The notes beneath the pieces were generated by a model. It made no database searches, was not told the origin of the DNA, and was given only the letters and a program-made list of their open reading frames with translations. Made by a program: the position numbers and the translations under genes. From NCBI RefSeq assembly GCF_003149085.1, contig NZ_QGDT01000002.1, positions 627,508-691,507 of the forward strand: a stretch of 64,000 bases of DNA, read 5' to 3'. Position 1 is the first letter of the stretch; the number at the start of each line of letters is the position of its first letter. The DNA is from Dyadobacter jejuensis. Lineage in GTDB: Bacteria; Bacteroidota; Bacteroidia; Cytophagales; Spirosomataceae. Positions 9,449-18,230 of this stretch are shown piece after piece.

Positions 9449-9655
9449 TTAATAAAATCCAGTATGACCACAATCAGCCCATGCCCAGGCGGTTGCCAAT
9501 CCTGCCACGACTAAAAATCCAATACCAAATGAAAAAGTACCAGCGGCAATTCCGAATCCAGCAACTATAGTCGAACCCATGGAAACTCCAGCTGAAGATG
9601 CACAGCTTCCGCCTCCTATTATTATTTCCAACTTTTCAATATTTAATTTTTCCAT
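9449..9655 (-). CDS. Double-glycine leader peptide, bacteriocin-like precursor 2
   Basis: A 68-residue peptide. The N-terminal part MEKLNIEKLEIIIGG is a textbook double-glycine leader (hydrophobic residues spaced as L-x-x-x-x-L-E-x-I and ending GG), which C39-peptidase ABC exporters cleave. The core of about 53 residues is hydrophobic and rich in Gly/Ala, with Cys at core position 3 and a second Cys eight residues from the end (WADCGHTGFY). The same two-Cys layout occurs in the neighbouring peptide, so an intramolecular disulfide or a two-peptide bacteriocin is plausible. No exporter is in the window. Activity is inferred. Confidence 0.7.
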   Translation of the reverse strand: MEKLNIEKLEIIIGGGSCASSAGVSMGSTIVAGFGIAAGTFSFGIGFLVVAGLATAWAWADCGHTGFY

Positions 9656-9676
9656 TTTAATTGCTTTTAAGATTAA

Positions 9677-9862
9677 TTAGTATCCACATCCATTACCATA
9701 CCTTAAAGCTAATCCAATAGCCAAAGTCACACCTCCAACAATTTGCAATCCAGGTATTACAATTGCCCCTGCTCCAAATGCGTAAAGAGCATTTAAGGTG
9801 TAATCGCAAGCCCAATCTCCACCAATAGTTTCCTCAATTCTATCCACTTCTAATTTTTTCAT
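9677..9862 (-). CDS. Double-glycine leader peptide, bacteriocin-like precursor 1
   Basis: A 61-residue peptide with leader MKKLEVDRIEETIGG followed by a core of about 46 residues starting DWAC. The core is hydrophobic, with G-x-x-x-G patterns (AFGAGAI, QIVGGVTLAIG), and ends YGNGCGY; one Cys lies at core position 4 and one three residues from the end. It resembles class IIb/lactobin-type precursors widespread in Bacteroidota. The gene ends 21 bases before the start of precursor 2, and both lie downstream of a glycosyltransferase, so glycosylation of the product is possible but unproven. Confidence 0.7.
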   Translation of the reverse strand: MKKLEVDRIEETIGGDWACDYTLNALYAFGAGAIVIPGLQIVGGVTLAIGLALRYGNGCGY

Positions 9863-9922
9863 ATATCTCCAAATTTTAAAATCCTCCTAACAATATCATT
9901 AGGTATTCCAAATATAAAGCGT

Positions 9923-9947
9923 CCCACTGCACTGAGAATGCAGTGGG
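9923..9947. promoter_or_regulatory. Perfect 9-bp stem hairpin between glycosyltransferase and peptide genes
   Basis: CCCACTGCA and TGCAGTGGG flank a 7-base loop. It lies 9 bases past the glycosyltransferase stop and about 60 bases before the first peptide gene. There is no clear T-run on the minus side, so it may be a processing or attenuation hairpin that lets peptide mRNA accumulate separately rather than a full terminator. Confidence 0.5.
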
Positions 9948-9955
9948 GAAAATAA

Positions 9956-11251
9956 TTAAAAATATTTTTCTGAAAATACACGAGACATAGCTTGTGTGTT
10001 TATTTTGAATGAGTTATCATTTAGTAATTGACAGATGCCGCTGCTAAGTTTCTTTTGGGAAGCAGCCAACTCCAGTTTAATACCCAGCCCATGGTAAACT
10101 ACCCTGGCTGCCGTTCCATTTTGATCCCATTTATTGTTTAGTGGAAAGAGCAACATGGGCACGCCCAATGAAATGGACTCAAAAACAGATCCATTTCCCG
10201 AATGGGTCAAGAATAGGTCGGCATGTTTTAATATGTAAAGCTGTGGTGCAAATTCCAGTATTAAAATATTTTGGAAACTCCCACTAAGTACCACTTTTAC
10301 ATCCTTAGGAATAACCAATATGAGCCTGTATTGGTCCTCCTTGCCCACTAAGTGGTAAATGTTTTGAAAAAACGAATCTGCTTTTTGCGTTCCATGTTTC
10401 AAGTGCGTACTCAGCACGGTACCCAAAGAACAATAAATGAGTTTTTGGCCTTTTGAGTCTTTGACAAAATTTTCCAGGTTCTTGTCAATTTCCTCATCCC
10501 GGCTCAAATCAACCATGGGTGCCAAATATTTCTGCCAAGATTTTAAGCTTTGCTCCGGAAAATCCAGCTCTTGTGGTACCAGAAACCATTCTTCCACATG
10601 ATCAAAAGCAGGGTTGTATGTTTTTTTTGTATTGATGCGGTGCTTTGCAGGAATGTCCAATTCCTTAAATTTACGCTTGAGCTGGTTCAGGTTACTTTTT
10701 CCAAGGTATTTTATATTTTCCCAGAGCTGCTTCAAGTAATGTTTTCGATAATATTTAATCCAAAGCTTACTGCCATCTTTCCCCGGGAATGCAAAGGTAT
10801 TGGGTGGAGGAACCAAGGCATGCTCATACATTGGAAATTTGGTTTGCAAAAAAACCAGCCTCGTGTTACTCGTTAATAAAGGGTGTAGCACCACAAAGTC
10901 GGAATAGTTGAAGTGGTCGAGGAATATGATACTCGGTTTGAGCTCGGCCAGCATTCGTTGTAAATCTTGATGCCTTGAGTGAAAAAGCTTTCCAGAGAAT
11001 CGATCCAACAAACTCTCCAGCCACCTTTCTTCTTTATCTTCATGAATGAGCTCCTCAATGCCCGTGGCAAATGGGAGCGTACTTAATGCATAAAACTCAA
11101 AATTGTATTTTCTAACAAAGGGCATCATAATATGCAAGCCTGCATAGTATGCGACATAGCCCTTTTGCTGATATTCATATGCCAGCTTTATGGTTCTGTT
11201 GAGATGGCCTGCCAAATTGGGAAAAACGAAAACTACTGATTTAACATCCAT
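9956..11251 (-). CDS. GT1-type (UGT/MGT-like) glycosyltransferase
   Basis: A 431-residue protein when started at the ATG at 11251 (MDVKSVVFVFPNLAGHLN); an upstream in-frame start at 11275 is less likely because the beta-strand beginning the Rossmann fold starts here. The C-terminal half holds the nucleotide-sugar binding signature of the family, with FLTHSGNGSVFESI, GVPMLLFPL and KWDQNG. The N-terminal GHLNRT matches the acceptor-side His motif of macrolide/UGT-type enzymes. It would transfer a sugar from a UDP- or dTDP-sugar to a small acceptor. Its place upstream of two leader-peptide genes suggests a peptide or an associated metabolite as acceptor; that is inference. Confidence 0.8.
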   Translation of the reverse strand: MDVKSVVFVFPNLAGHLNRTIKLAYEYQQKGYVAYYAGLHIMMPFVRKYNFEFYALSTLPFATGIEELIHEDKEERWLESLLDRFSGKLFHSRHQDLQRMLAELKPSIIFLDHFNYSDFVVLHPLLTSNTRLVFLQTKFPMYEHALVPPPNTFAFPGKDGSKLWIKYYRKHYLKQLWENIKYLGKSNLNQLKRKFKELDIPAKHRINTKKTYNPAFDHVEEWFLVPQELDFPEQSLKSWQKYLAPMVDLSRDEEIDKNLENFVKDSKGQKLIYCSLGTVLSTHLKHGTQKADSFFQNIYHLVGKEDQYRLILVIPKDVKVVLSGSFQNILILEFAPQLYILKHADLFLTHSGNGSVFESISLGVPMLLFPLNNKWDQNGTAARVVYHGLGIKLELAASQKKLSSGICQLLNDNSFKINTQAMSRVFSEKYF

Positions 11252-11382
11252 TATCGTTAGGATAAAATTTGACAATACTATTTTTTGACTTTTCTAATCG
11301 TTAACCACCTATGGATATTATCTTAAAACAGGACTCATGTCATGGTTGGGCAAAGAACACTAGCACCCAAGGTCTAACCATT

Positions 11383-11796
11383 CTAGGGCAACTCCGATTC
11401 AGCAGATGGACGATAATGACCCTGTAAAAAAGAAATCAATTGAATAGCCCCCAACCTGTCAATAAACATCTCTCCATGGCCGCCTACTGGCGTCATAGTA
11501 CCCCCAGCCTTTAGGTTTTCCTTTTTTGTTTCAGGCATTTTTTTAAAGCCAAAAACGAAACTCCCCTCCTCCCTATAGTAATACGACTTTTTTATGGTAC
11601 AATAGGCGATGGGTACCCCCCAATCGTTAACGAGTTGATTGCGCAGATTGAACCAAGCTCTCTCACTCATACCTAGTTTTTTAGCCAATGTTTTCGGAGT
11701 ACCGGTAGATTTAGTTTTTATTAAAAAATCTAAATGCTGTAATTTTCCAGAAATAGAATTCAACATAAGCAAAGACCAATTAGCTTTTAAATACAC
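11383..11796 (-). CDS. Small HTH-domain protein, possible regulator
   Basis: A 137-residue ORF, or 127 if started at the internal ATG at 11766 (MLNSISGKLQHLD). Residues about 15-75 look like a DeoR/HTH_11-type winged helix (LDFLIKTKSTGTPKTLAKKL, then MSERAWFNLRNQL), with a following Tyr-rich wing (YCTIKKSYYY). The C-terminal 50 residues have no recognised fold. It is the most upstream gene on the minus strand of the peptide locus and probably controls it. Small proteins of this kind are common next to leader-peptide genes in Bacteroidota. Confidence 0.6.
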   Translation of the reverse strand: MYLKANWSLLMLNSISGKLQHLDFLIKTKSTGTPKTLAKKLGMSERAWFNLRNQLVNDWGVPIAYCTIKKSYYYREEGSFVFGFKKMPETKKENLKAGGTMTPVGGHGEMFIDRLGAIQLISFLQGHYRPSAESELP

Positions 11797-12187
11797 TATA
11801 TTAATTTACAAAACATTCTACATTCCTATAGAAACAAACTACATAGTTAAGTAAACACAAGCCCAATAAACTAAAAATATCTTCTTAATCCAATACATCA
11901 ATAGGATATTAGATACTTTTTTTATAAATATGTAGCACTAATAAGTGCTTTTCCTAGCTTGGTTCATTTGCGCTATAATCGGTCGCGCCCCCTATCTAAG
12001 TATTAAAAAATTCGGCATGAGGCCCATAAGGGCTTATACCCTTACCTTGTAAGTGGATATGGGTCGGAATACCTTCGCTAAAAAGAATTCTACAAAAAGG
12101 AAAGGTATAATTGATGCTTGACTGAATTTTAATTGTATTGATTAGGTTCCAAAAGTCTATCAGTCAATATTTACCCCAATTCACCCT
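11797..12187. other. Divergent intergenic region, promoters expected
   Basis: This 391-bp region separates the minus-strand HTH gene from the plus-strand sialidase and must hold both promoters. It is AT-rich near the HTH gene. I see no further gene and no box that I can assign with confidence. Confidence 0.4.
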
Positions 12188-13375
12188 ATGAAACTATTCT
12201 ATTTAATCACCATCCTTACGCTTGCGCTACTAACCCACTCCCAAGCCCAAACGTCCGTATACACATCGGGCCAGGAAGGGTACCAATCATTCAGAATCCC
12301 AGCGCTAATCGCCACCCCCAAAGGGGAGCTTTTGGCCTTTGCCGAAGGGAGGGTCGGCGGGAGTGGAGATTTTGGGAATATCGACATCGTGCTCAAGAGG
12401 AGCAGCGACGGAGGGAAGTCCTGGTCGGCATTAGAAGTAGTGGCCGAATATGATCTGCTACAAGCGGGGAACCCAGCTCCTGTTCTGGATCTGCTCGATC
12501 CATTATATCCCAAAGGCAGGCTGTTTCTGTTTTATAATACCGGCAACAACCATGAGGGAGAAGTACGCAAGGGCAAAGGACTCCGGGAGGCCTGGTACAT
12601 TACCTCCACCGATATGGGACATAGCTGGTCGGCCCCCATGAACATTACCACCCAAGTACATAGGCCCAATCGGCCGGAAGTGAATGCCACCTATAACTTC
12701 CAGGAGGACTGGCGCAGCTATGCCAACACCCCCGGCCATGGCTTGCAAATAGGGACTGGCCCGTACAAGGGCAGAATATACATCGCCGCCAACCATTCGG
12801 CTGGTGCTCCCAAGTCCCATTCCGAAGACTATCAGGCGCATGGGTACTATTCCGACGACCACGGCAAGACCTTCCACCTCAGCGAAACCATTTCTTTCCT
12901 GGGCTCCAATGAGGCTACCGCGGCAGAACTCTCCAACGGCCGTTTGCTGTTTAACTCCAGAAATCAAAAGGGTGATATCAAAGCGAGGATCGTGGCCTAT
13001 AGTCCCGATGGCGGTGCCAGCTGGGACAGCACCTATTTTGACATGAAGTTGCCCGACCCGGTATGCCAAGGAAGCCTCCTCAACTTAGGCAAGGTAAAAG
13101 GTAAAGCCGTGCTAGCCTTCGTCAATAATGACCATACCAGCCAACGCGATAACCTCACCTTGCGCATCAGTACCGACGAAGGCCAATCCTGGTCGCAGGG
13201 CACCGTGATCGACAAAGGCAATGGGCAACAAAAGGACTTTACCGCCTATGCCGATATTGCGGCAATGCGCAAGAAAAAGATAGGGGTATTATACGAAAGA
13301 GATGGGTACAAAAGTATTTCTTTTAAGGAGGTTGGCTGGAGGAAGCCTAATAGAATCAATCCCAACACTCCATAA
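12188..13375 (+). CDS. Exo-alpha-sialidase (GH33)
   Basis: A 395-residue protein with a signal peptide ending near HSQAQ. It shows the sialidase FRIP motif (SFRIPALIATP) carrying the first Arg of the triad, followed by at least four Asp boxes S-x-D-x-G-x-x-W: SSDGGKSW, STDMGHSW, SPDGGASW and STDEGQSW. A Glu in the SNEATAAEL segment and a Tyr in GVLYERDG match the catalytic Glu and Tyr nucleophile regions. Length fits a single six-bladed propeller without a carbohydrate-binding module. It would release terminal sialic acids from glycans in the periplasm or outside. Its 3' end overlaps the convergent thiamine kinase gene by 20 bases. Confidence 0.92.
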   Translation: MKLFYLITILTLALLTHSQAQTSVYTSGQEGYQSFRIPALIATPKGELLAFAEGRVGGSGDFGNIDIVLKRSSDGGKSWSALEVVAEYDLLQAGNPAPVLDLLDPLYPKGRLFLFYNTGNNHEGEVRKGKGLREAWYITSTDMGHSWSAPMNITTQVHRPNRPEVNATYNFQEDWRSYANTPGHGLQIGTGPYKGRIYIAANHSAGAPKSHSEDYQAHGYYSDDHGKTFHLSETISFLGSNEATAAELSNGRLLFNSRNQKGDIKARIVAYSPDGGASWDSTYFDMKLPDPVCQGSLLNLGKVKGKAVLAFVNNDHTSQRDNLTLRISTDEGQSWSQGTVIDKGNGQQKDFTAYADIAAMRKKKIGVLYERDGYKSISFKEVGWRKPNRINPNTP

Positions 13376-14018
13376 GCAGCAAATCGCCCTGCTGAGCCCT
13401 GATGGTCACCAGACCGTCGCTTTCGGTCTCGTTGCTGTTGCCACTGCGGTAGCCCATCGTTAGGGTTTCCTGGTTCAGGTTATACCTCAGGCCAGTGGTA
13501 CAAATACCCGATACCGTGCCTACCGGAATGAGCGAGATAGGGGTCCCGGCCACATACCATTTTTGAAAGGTGCCCGCCAGAGGGAAAATTTTGGAGTAGT
13601 CATCGAACATGACCAATTTGATTTGCCGCTTATAGCGTACCATATTGGTCATATTGGTAATGGCATGGTCGGCGCGGCGCCCGGTGGCCCATACGATATT
13701 GGCGGCAGGGAAGCCCCTGCCTATCAGGAAATCGATGGCCTTCTCCAGATCCGTCTTATCTTGATCGGGGGTATTGACGATCTCCAAGGGTTGTTGAGAA
13801 AGCCGAATGGCCTCAAAATCATGGTCCTTATCGAAGTCGCCTAGCCATACATCTACCTTGATACCCAGCTCCATAACCCGGTATATCGCCTGGTCCAAAA
13901 CGACTACAAATGGACTCCATTCTAATAATTGACCCAATAACTCCTCTGAACAGGACGCGCCATTGGCAATAATTAAGGCGGGTTCTTGCTTCTCCCTGAC
14001 GATATGATGCGACGACAT
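13356..14018 (-). CDS. Thiamine pyrophosphokinase-like protein
   Basis: A 220-residue cytoplasmic protein. The N-terminal ANGASCSEELL, the VDVWLGDFD segment and TPDQDKTDLEKAIDFLIGRG match the TPK catalytic domain (GDFDS and D-Q-x-x-T-D-x-x-K), and GRRADHAITN matches the following GxRxDH region. The C-terminal beta-sandwich (SLIPVGTVSGICTTGLRY) matches the thiamine-binding domain. It would convert thiamine plus ATP to thiamine diphosphate. It is convergent with the sialidase gene and shares 20 bases with it. Confidence 0.85.
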   Translation of the reverse strand: MSSHHIVREKQEPALIIANGASCSEELLGQLLEWSPFVVVLDQAIYRVMELGIKVDVWLGDFDKDHDFEAIRLSQQPLEIVNTPDQDKTDLEKAIDFLIGRGFPAANIVWATGRRADHAITNMTNMVRYKRQIKLVMFDDYSKIFPLAGTFQKWYVAGTPISLIPVGTVSGICTTGLRYNLNQETLTMGYRSGNSNETESDGLVTIRAQQGDLLLMECWD

Positions 14019-14086
14019 GAATAATTACGAATGACTTTTAAAAAAGCCTGGCCCTGACAATCAAAAACTCAGACAATATATTACTA

Positions 14087-14305
14087 CTACTTATTAGACA
14101 ATACGCCTACATTTTGCTCATACTGGGAAACCTGTAGATGAAGTTGCGAAACTTCTCGATGAAGCTGACCCAATATGTAAGGCACCTCATTATTGGATTG
14201 CAATAGCTTCTGATAATATTCTTTAGCCTCCATGGTAAGGTTATGAAGGCTATCCAGCTTAGAATTTAGTGCTTCCTTTTCCCAATTTGTAGTCGTGTTT
14301 TCCAT
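14087..14305 (-). CDS. Small coiled-coil hypothetical protein
   Basis: A 72-residue acidic, helix-rich protein with heptad-like Leu/Val spacing (LHREVSQLHLQVSQYEQNVGVL), probably a coiled coil. No family is recognised. It sits between the thiamine kinase gene and the sugar transporter on the same strand. A 21-bp palindrome lies 24 bases before its start. Confidence 0.5.
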   Translation of the reverse strand: MENTTTNWEKEALNSKLDSLHNLTMEAKEYYQKLLQSNNEVPYILGQLHREVSQLHLQVSQYEQNVGVLSNK

Positions 14306-14328
14306 AATCTGATATTTTCAATTGATGA

Positions 14329-14349
14329 CTTCTTAATAATATTAAGAAG
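14329..14349. promoter_or_regulatory. Palindrome upstream of the coiled-coil gene
   Basis: CTTCTTAAT and ATTAAGAAG flank a 3-base centre. It lies in the promoter region of the 14087-14305 gene and downstream of the transporter permease. With no T-run it fits an operator better than a terminator. A second small palindrome, TTGATATCAA, follows at once. Confidence 0.4.
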
Positions 14350-14421
14350 AATTGATATCAATATCAAAACATAAATGTATTCTTTATAGAATTTCTACAG
14401 CCGGTGCAAAATAAATCCTAT

Positions 14422-15372
14422 TCATCGATTCTTTTTTCCTAACCCATCTAAAACGACCGCTCCAATGATAATAGTACCCATCACCACCAGTTGGTAGTAG
14501 GAGGTAACGTTGAGCAGATCGAGTCCATTGCCGATGACGCCTATCAGCATGGCACCCATTAGGGTTCCCACCATGGTGCCAGTACCTCCGGAGGTACTCG
14601 TGCCCCCGATGATAGCCGCCGCAATGGCATCGAGCTCAAACCCTGCCCCGGCATTGGGCTGGCCTGTGGTCACTCTTGAGGTAAGCAGGATCCCCCCTAG
14701 GGCACATAACAGCCCACAAAGGGCGTAAACTTTTAGTTTGACCTTCCCCACATCGATTCCCGAAGCATGGGCAGCCTCTTCGTTGCCCCCTACCGCATAG
14801 ATATACCGCCCCAAAATAGTTTTGTTGAGGATAAAATGGCAAATCAGAAAAGTGATGATCAGAGTAAGAATCGGGAAAGGGATGCCCCATACTGTTCCAC
14901 CGCCAATAAAATTAAAGGAATCGGAAAGATTAGAAACCGGCCTACCCTTGCTCAAAATAAGGGCCAGGCCCCGACCTATGGTCATGGTGCCCAAGGTCAC
15001 TATAAAAGGAGCTACCTTGGTCTTGGTTATCACCCAACCATTGAGTAGCCCTATGGCCAGGCCTGCTAAGAGGCCCATGCCCAAGGGCACCACCAAGGGA
15101 TAGGTATCGGGATGGGCGAACATAGCCGAAGCTACCCCAGCCACGGCCACCATAGAGCCCAAAGACAGGTCGATCCCCCCCGAAATAATAACAAAGGTAA
15201 CCCCAAAAGCCAACAGGGCATTGATAGAGACCTGGGTGCCTATTATCAACAAATTGGATCCTGAAAGGAAACCCGGTGTAAGGATAGACAGGACCACACA
15301 GACGATCATAAAGGCTAAAAATATCCCATATTGCCCGGTTTGGAAAGGCTTATAGTGACGTATATTTTCCAT
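14422..15372 (-). CDS. RbsC-type sugar ABC transporter permease
   Basis: A 316-residue membrane protein with about 8-10 hydrophobic segments. It has the ribose/galactose permease pattern, including GGIDLSLGSM near the N-terminus and the loop NEEAAHASGIDV that contacts the ATPase, then GGTSTSGGTGT. It would form the inner-membrane channel for a sugar together with the RbsA-like ATPase, whose stop is 40 bases upstream. No periplasmic binding protein gene is present in this run, which is unusual. The substrate cannot be read from sequence; the catabolic genes upstream suggest a sugar, polyol or glycoside. Confidence 0.9.
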   Translation of the reverse strand: MENIRHYKPFQTGQYGIFLAFMIVCVVLSILTPGFLSGSNLLIIGTQVSINALLAFGVTFVIISGGIDLSLGSMVAVAGVASAMFAHPDTYPLVVPLGMGLLAGLAIGLLNGWVITKTKVAPFIVTLGTMTIGRGLALILSKGRPVSNLSDSFNFIGGGTVWGIPFPILTLIITFLICHFILNKTILGRYIYAVGGNEEAAHASGIDVGKVKLKVYALCGLLCALGGILLTSRVTTGQPNAGAGFELDAIAAAIIGGTSTSGGTGTMVGTLMGAMLIGVIGNGLDLLNVTSYYQLVVMGTIIIGAVVLDGLGKKNR

Positions 15373-15412
15373 ATATAGTTTTTGTATTTTTTTCTAAATG
15401 TGTTTGCAAGGT

Positions 15413-16894
15413 TTATAAAACGGCATGTTGCATGATCCGCTCTTCGCTGGCTTCGGCCCGGGACATCAAAGCCGTTTGTTTTCCTTTGGCCAATACGAGT
15501 ATTCTGTCGCTCATGCCCAGTATTTCGGGTAGCTCCGAAGAAATCAGGAGAATGGCCTTTCCAGATTTTTTCAACTCATGAATCAACTTGTAAATTTCGA
15601 ATTTGGCCCCTACGTCTACTCCCCGTGTCGGTTCGTCGAGTATTACTATATGCGGCTGGGTATTGAGCACCCTTCCCAGCACCACTTTTTGTTGGTTACC
15701 ACCACTGAGCTCGCCTACGGGCTGCCGACCAGAGCTGGCCTTAATATGCAGATGCAGCAGGTTCTCCGCCATCACCTTTTCTTCTGACTTTTCGTTGACC
15801 GTCCCGCCTTTTCTATGTTGTTTTAAACTCGACAGGGTAAGGTTATTCTTAACTGACATACGGGGTATAAACCCGAAAGCCTTGCGGTCCTCACTTACAT
15901 AACCGATCCCCTTGGCAATGGCCTCTTGGGGATTTTTCAGACGGGCGACCTCCCCGCCTATGCGTATTTCGCCCGCATGGGGACTATCCAAGCCACAGAG
16001 CACCCTGGCGAGCTCGGTCCTGCCTGCTCCCATGAGCCCGGCCAAGCCGAGCACCTCTCCCCCATGCAGTTCGAAATGAATATCCTCAAAGGCAGGGGCT
16101 CTGGTAAGCCCCTTTACGGCGAGGAGCTGCGCACCGATGGCCGTAGTCTCTTCCGGAAACAGCTGATCGATCGCTCTACCCACCATCAGGCTTACCAATC
16201 GATCCGTATCTAGGGCCTCGGCAGGGCCCCGGTGCACCATTTTACCGTCTCTTAACACGGCAATGCGGTCGGCGATCCGGAAGATCTCGTCCATTTTATG
16301 GGAGATATAAATAATGGCTACCCCCTGCCGCTTGAGCGCTTCGATAATGGCAAAGAGGGCCGCCACCTCCTTGTCAGAAATAGCAGAAGTGGGCTCGTCC
16401 ATAATGATCACCCGGGCCTCTAAGGAAATGGCCTTGGCTATCTCCACCATTTGCACCTCCGCCACTGCCAGGTCCTTTAGCTTGGTGGTAGGCAATAGTC
16501 TTAGTCCTAGCTGGGCCAAGACTCCCTGGGCTTTTTGGTTAATGACCCGATCTTTCAGCCAAAACTTACCGGAGAAGGAACGCTCCCGCCCTAAAAATAT
16601 ATTCTGGGCGACGGTCAGTTCGGGCACTACTAGCATTTCTTGGTGAATCATGGCAATGGTCTTTTCCAAACCAGACTTTTGGGAATGTACCTCCTTGCCC
16701 AAAAATGAAATAGACCCAGAATCGGCTTTCAACAGGCCTATCAAAATCTTCATGAGTGTAGACTTCCCTGCACCATTCTCCCCCATCAGGGCCAACACTT
16801 CGCCCGGATACAGCTCCAGGTCCACTTGGTCGAGTACCTTGGTTCCATAAAATGACTTCGTAATCTGGTTGATCCTTACTATTGGTTCGGTCAT
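15413..16894 (-). CDS. RbsA-type sugar ABC transporter ATP-binding protein
   Basis: A 493-residue tandem ATPase, started at the ATG at 16894 (MTEPIVRINQI) rather than the upstream TTG. The first domain has Walker A GENGAGKST and Walker B IIMDEPTSAI; the second has the degenerate P-loop GLMGAGRTEL, signature LSGGNQQKV and Walker B VILDEPTRGVD. This asymmetric double architecture is typical of RbsA/MglA/XylG. It energises the adjacent RbsC-like permease. A hairpin with a T-run lies just upstream, so it may be partly uncoupled from the genes before it. Confidence 0.92.
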   Translation of the reverse strand: MTEPIVRINQITKSFYGTKVLDQVDLELYPGEVLALMGENGAGKSTLMKILIGLLKADSGSISFLGKEVHSQKSGLEKTIAMIHQEMLVVPELTVAQNIFLGRERSFSGKFWLKDRVINQKAQGVLAQLGLRLLPTTKLKDLAVAEVQMVEIAKAISLEARVIIMDEPTSAISDKEVAALFAIIEALKRQGVAIIYISHKMDEIFRIADRIAVLRDGKMVHRGPAEALDTDRLVSLMVGRAIDQLFPEETTAIGAQLLAVKGLTRAPAFEDIHFELHGGEVLGLAGLMGAGRTELARVLCGLDSPHAGEIRIGGEVARLKNPQEAIAKGIGYVSEDRKAFGFIPRMSVKNNLTLSSLKQHRKGGTVNEKSEEKVMAENLLHLHIKASSGRQPVGELSGGNQQKVVLGRVLNTQPHIVILDEPTRGVDVGAKFEIYKLIHELKKSGKAILLISSELPEILGMSDRILVLAKGKQTALMSRAEASEERIMQHAVL

Positions 16895-16910
16895 AGCACC
16901 TATATGGTTC

Positions 16911-16958
16911 AAAAAAACACCCCTTTAGCCGATACGGAAAGTAAGGAGCTAAAAGGGT
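16911..16958 (-). terminator. Intrinsic terminator or attenuator inside the sugar gene run
   Basis: On the minus strand ACCCTTTTAGC pairs with GCTAAAGGGGT across an 18-base loop and is followed by G and seven T. It lies between the Gfo/Idh dehydrogenase stop (17001) and the RbsA start (16894). It would reduce transcription of the transporter relative to the catabolic genes, or mark the end of the first operon. Confidence 0.65.
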
Positions 16959-17000
16959 GAATATGGGTCAAAGAAAAATAACTATACTACTCAAAGAACA

Positions 17001-18161
17001 TTAGCCCTTCCACTGCACGTCGGTATCCTTCCAGCTTCGGGTATTGGCCGAGTCGATCACCGCTTCGCATACTTTCTGCGTCTGCAAGGCGTCATAAAAA
17101 GTTGGATTACAAGGCTCTCCTGTGCCAAGACTTTCGAAGAAATCGGCCACCTGATGTACAAAAGAATGCTCATAACCGATGATGGTCCCTGGTATCCACC
17201 ACCGCTTCATATAGGGCTGATCGGCATCGGTAATGAGAATAGAGCGCCAGCCGCGCACGATCGACTCGTCGGAATGGTCGAAATACTCCAGACGGTTCAT
17301 ATCGTGCAAGTCCCAACGAATAGAGGCATGCTCTCCGTTGATCTCCAGGGTATATAAGGCCTTATGCCCTCTGGCATAACGGGTAGACTCGAAGAGGCCC
17401 AGGGAGCCATTGTCGAAATGACAATGAAAGAGGCAGGCGTCGTCGATTCCTACTTTTTGCACCTCGCCAGTACCCTGGTGTACCCTTTCCTTGATAAAGG
17501 TTTCGGTCACTGCCGACACATCCTTGATGCCGCCGTTGAGCCACATGGCAGTATCGATACAGTGCGCCAGTAAGTCGCCGGTAACTCCAGAGCCAGCGGC
17601 ATCTACATCGAGGCGCCAGGTGGCATCCCCCCCTTGAGGTACATCGGGACTGATGGTCCAGTCCTGCAAGAAATTGGCCCTGTAATGGAATATTCTCCCC
17701 AACTTACCGGAATCGATAATTTGCTTGGCCAATGTTACGGCTGGCACCCGGCGGTAATTGTACCACACGGTATTTTTCACCCCTGCCTTCTCGACGGCGT
17801 CGGTCATGGTTTGGGCTTCTTCCAGTGTACGTGCCAAGGGCTTCTCACATAAAATCATTTTTCCTGCCGCCGCCGCCGCCAGGGCGATTTCGGCATGGGT
17901 ATTATTGGGCGTACAGATGTCCACCGCATCGATATCGTCACGGGCTATTACGGCCCGCCAATCGGTCTCGATAGACTCATACCCCCACTGATCGGCAAAT
18001 TTTCGTACCTTTTCTTCGTTCCGAGAACATACCGCCTTCAGCACAGGGGTATACTCCAGCTCCGGAAAGAAATTGCGCATGCGGTTATATCCATTGGAAT
18101 GCGTACGGCCCATAAGCCCCGTACCTATTAGTCCAATTCTGATTTCTTTTTTAGTTGACAT
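17001..18161 (-). CDS. Gfo/Idh/MocA-family oxidoreductase
   Basis: A 386-residue protein started at the ATG at 18161 ([18 protein letters not shown]); an upstream in-frame start at 18209 would add an unlikely N-terminal tail. The Rossmann motif [16 protein letters not shown] and the ILCEKPLA motif (Lys of the EKP catalytic motif) are present, followed by the C-terminal alpha/beta domain. The family oxidises or reduces sugar hydroxyls with NAD(P); members in similar clusters oxidise C3 of glucosides or inositols. There is no twin-arginine signal, so it acts in the cytoplasm. It lies between a TIM-barrel isomerase and the transporter genes. Confidence 0.9.
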   Translation of the reverse strand: MSTKKEIRIGLIGTGLMGRTHSNGYNRMRNFFPELEYTPVLKAVCSRNEEKVRKFADQWGYESIETDWRAVIARDDIDAVDICTPNNTHAEIALAAAAAGKMILCEKPLARTLEEAQTMTDAVEKAGVKNTVWYNYRRVPAVTLAKQIIDSGKLGRIFHYRANFLQDWTISPDVPQGGDATWRLDVDAAGSGVTGDLLAHCIDTAMWLNGGIKDVSAVTETFIKERVHQGTGEVQKVGIDDACLFHCHFDNGSLGLFESTRYARGHKALYTLEINGEHASIRWDLHDMNRLEYFDHSDESIVRGWRSILITDADQPYMKRWWIPGTIIGYEHSFVHQVADFFESLGTGEPCNPTFYDALQTQKVCEAVIDSANTRSWKDTDVQWKG

Positions 18162-18230
18162 TTTTGCTAAGTGTTTAGAAATAAATGAATAAACAAGAGC
18201 CCTTTTCACCAGGGCCTCTGTATATCTATT

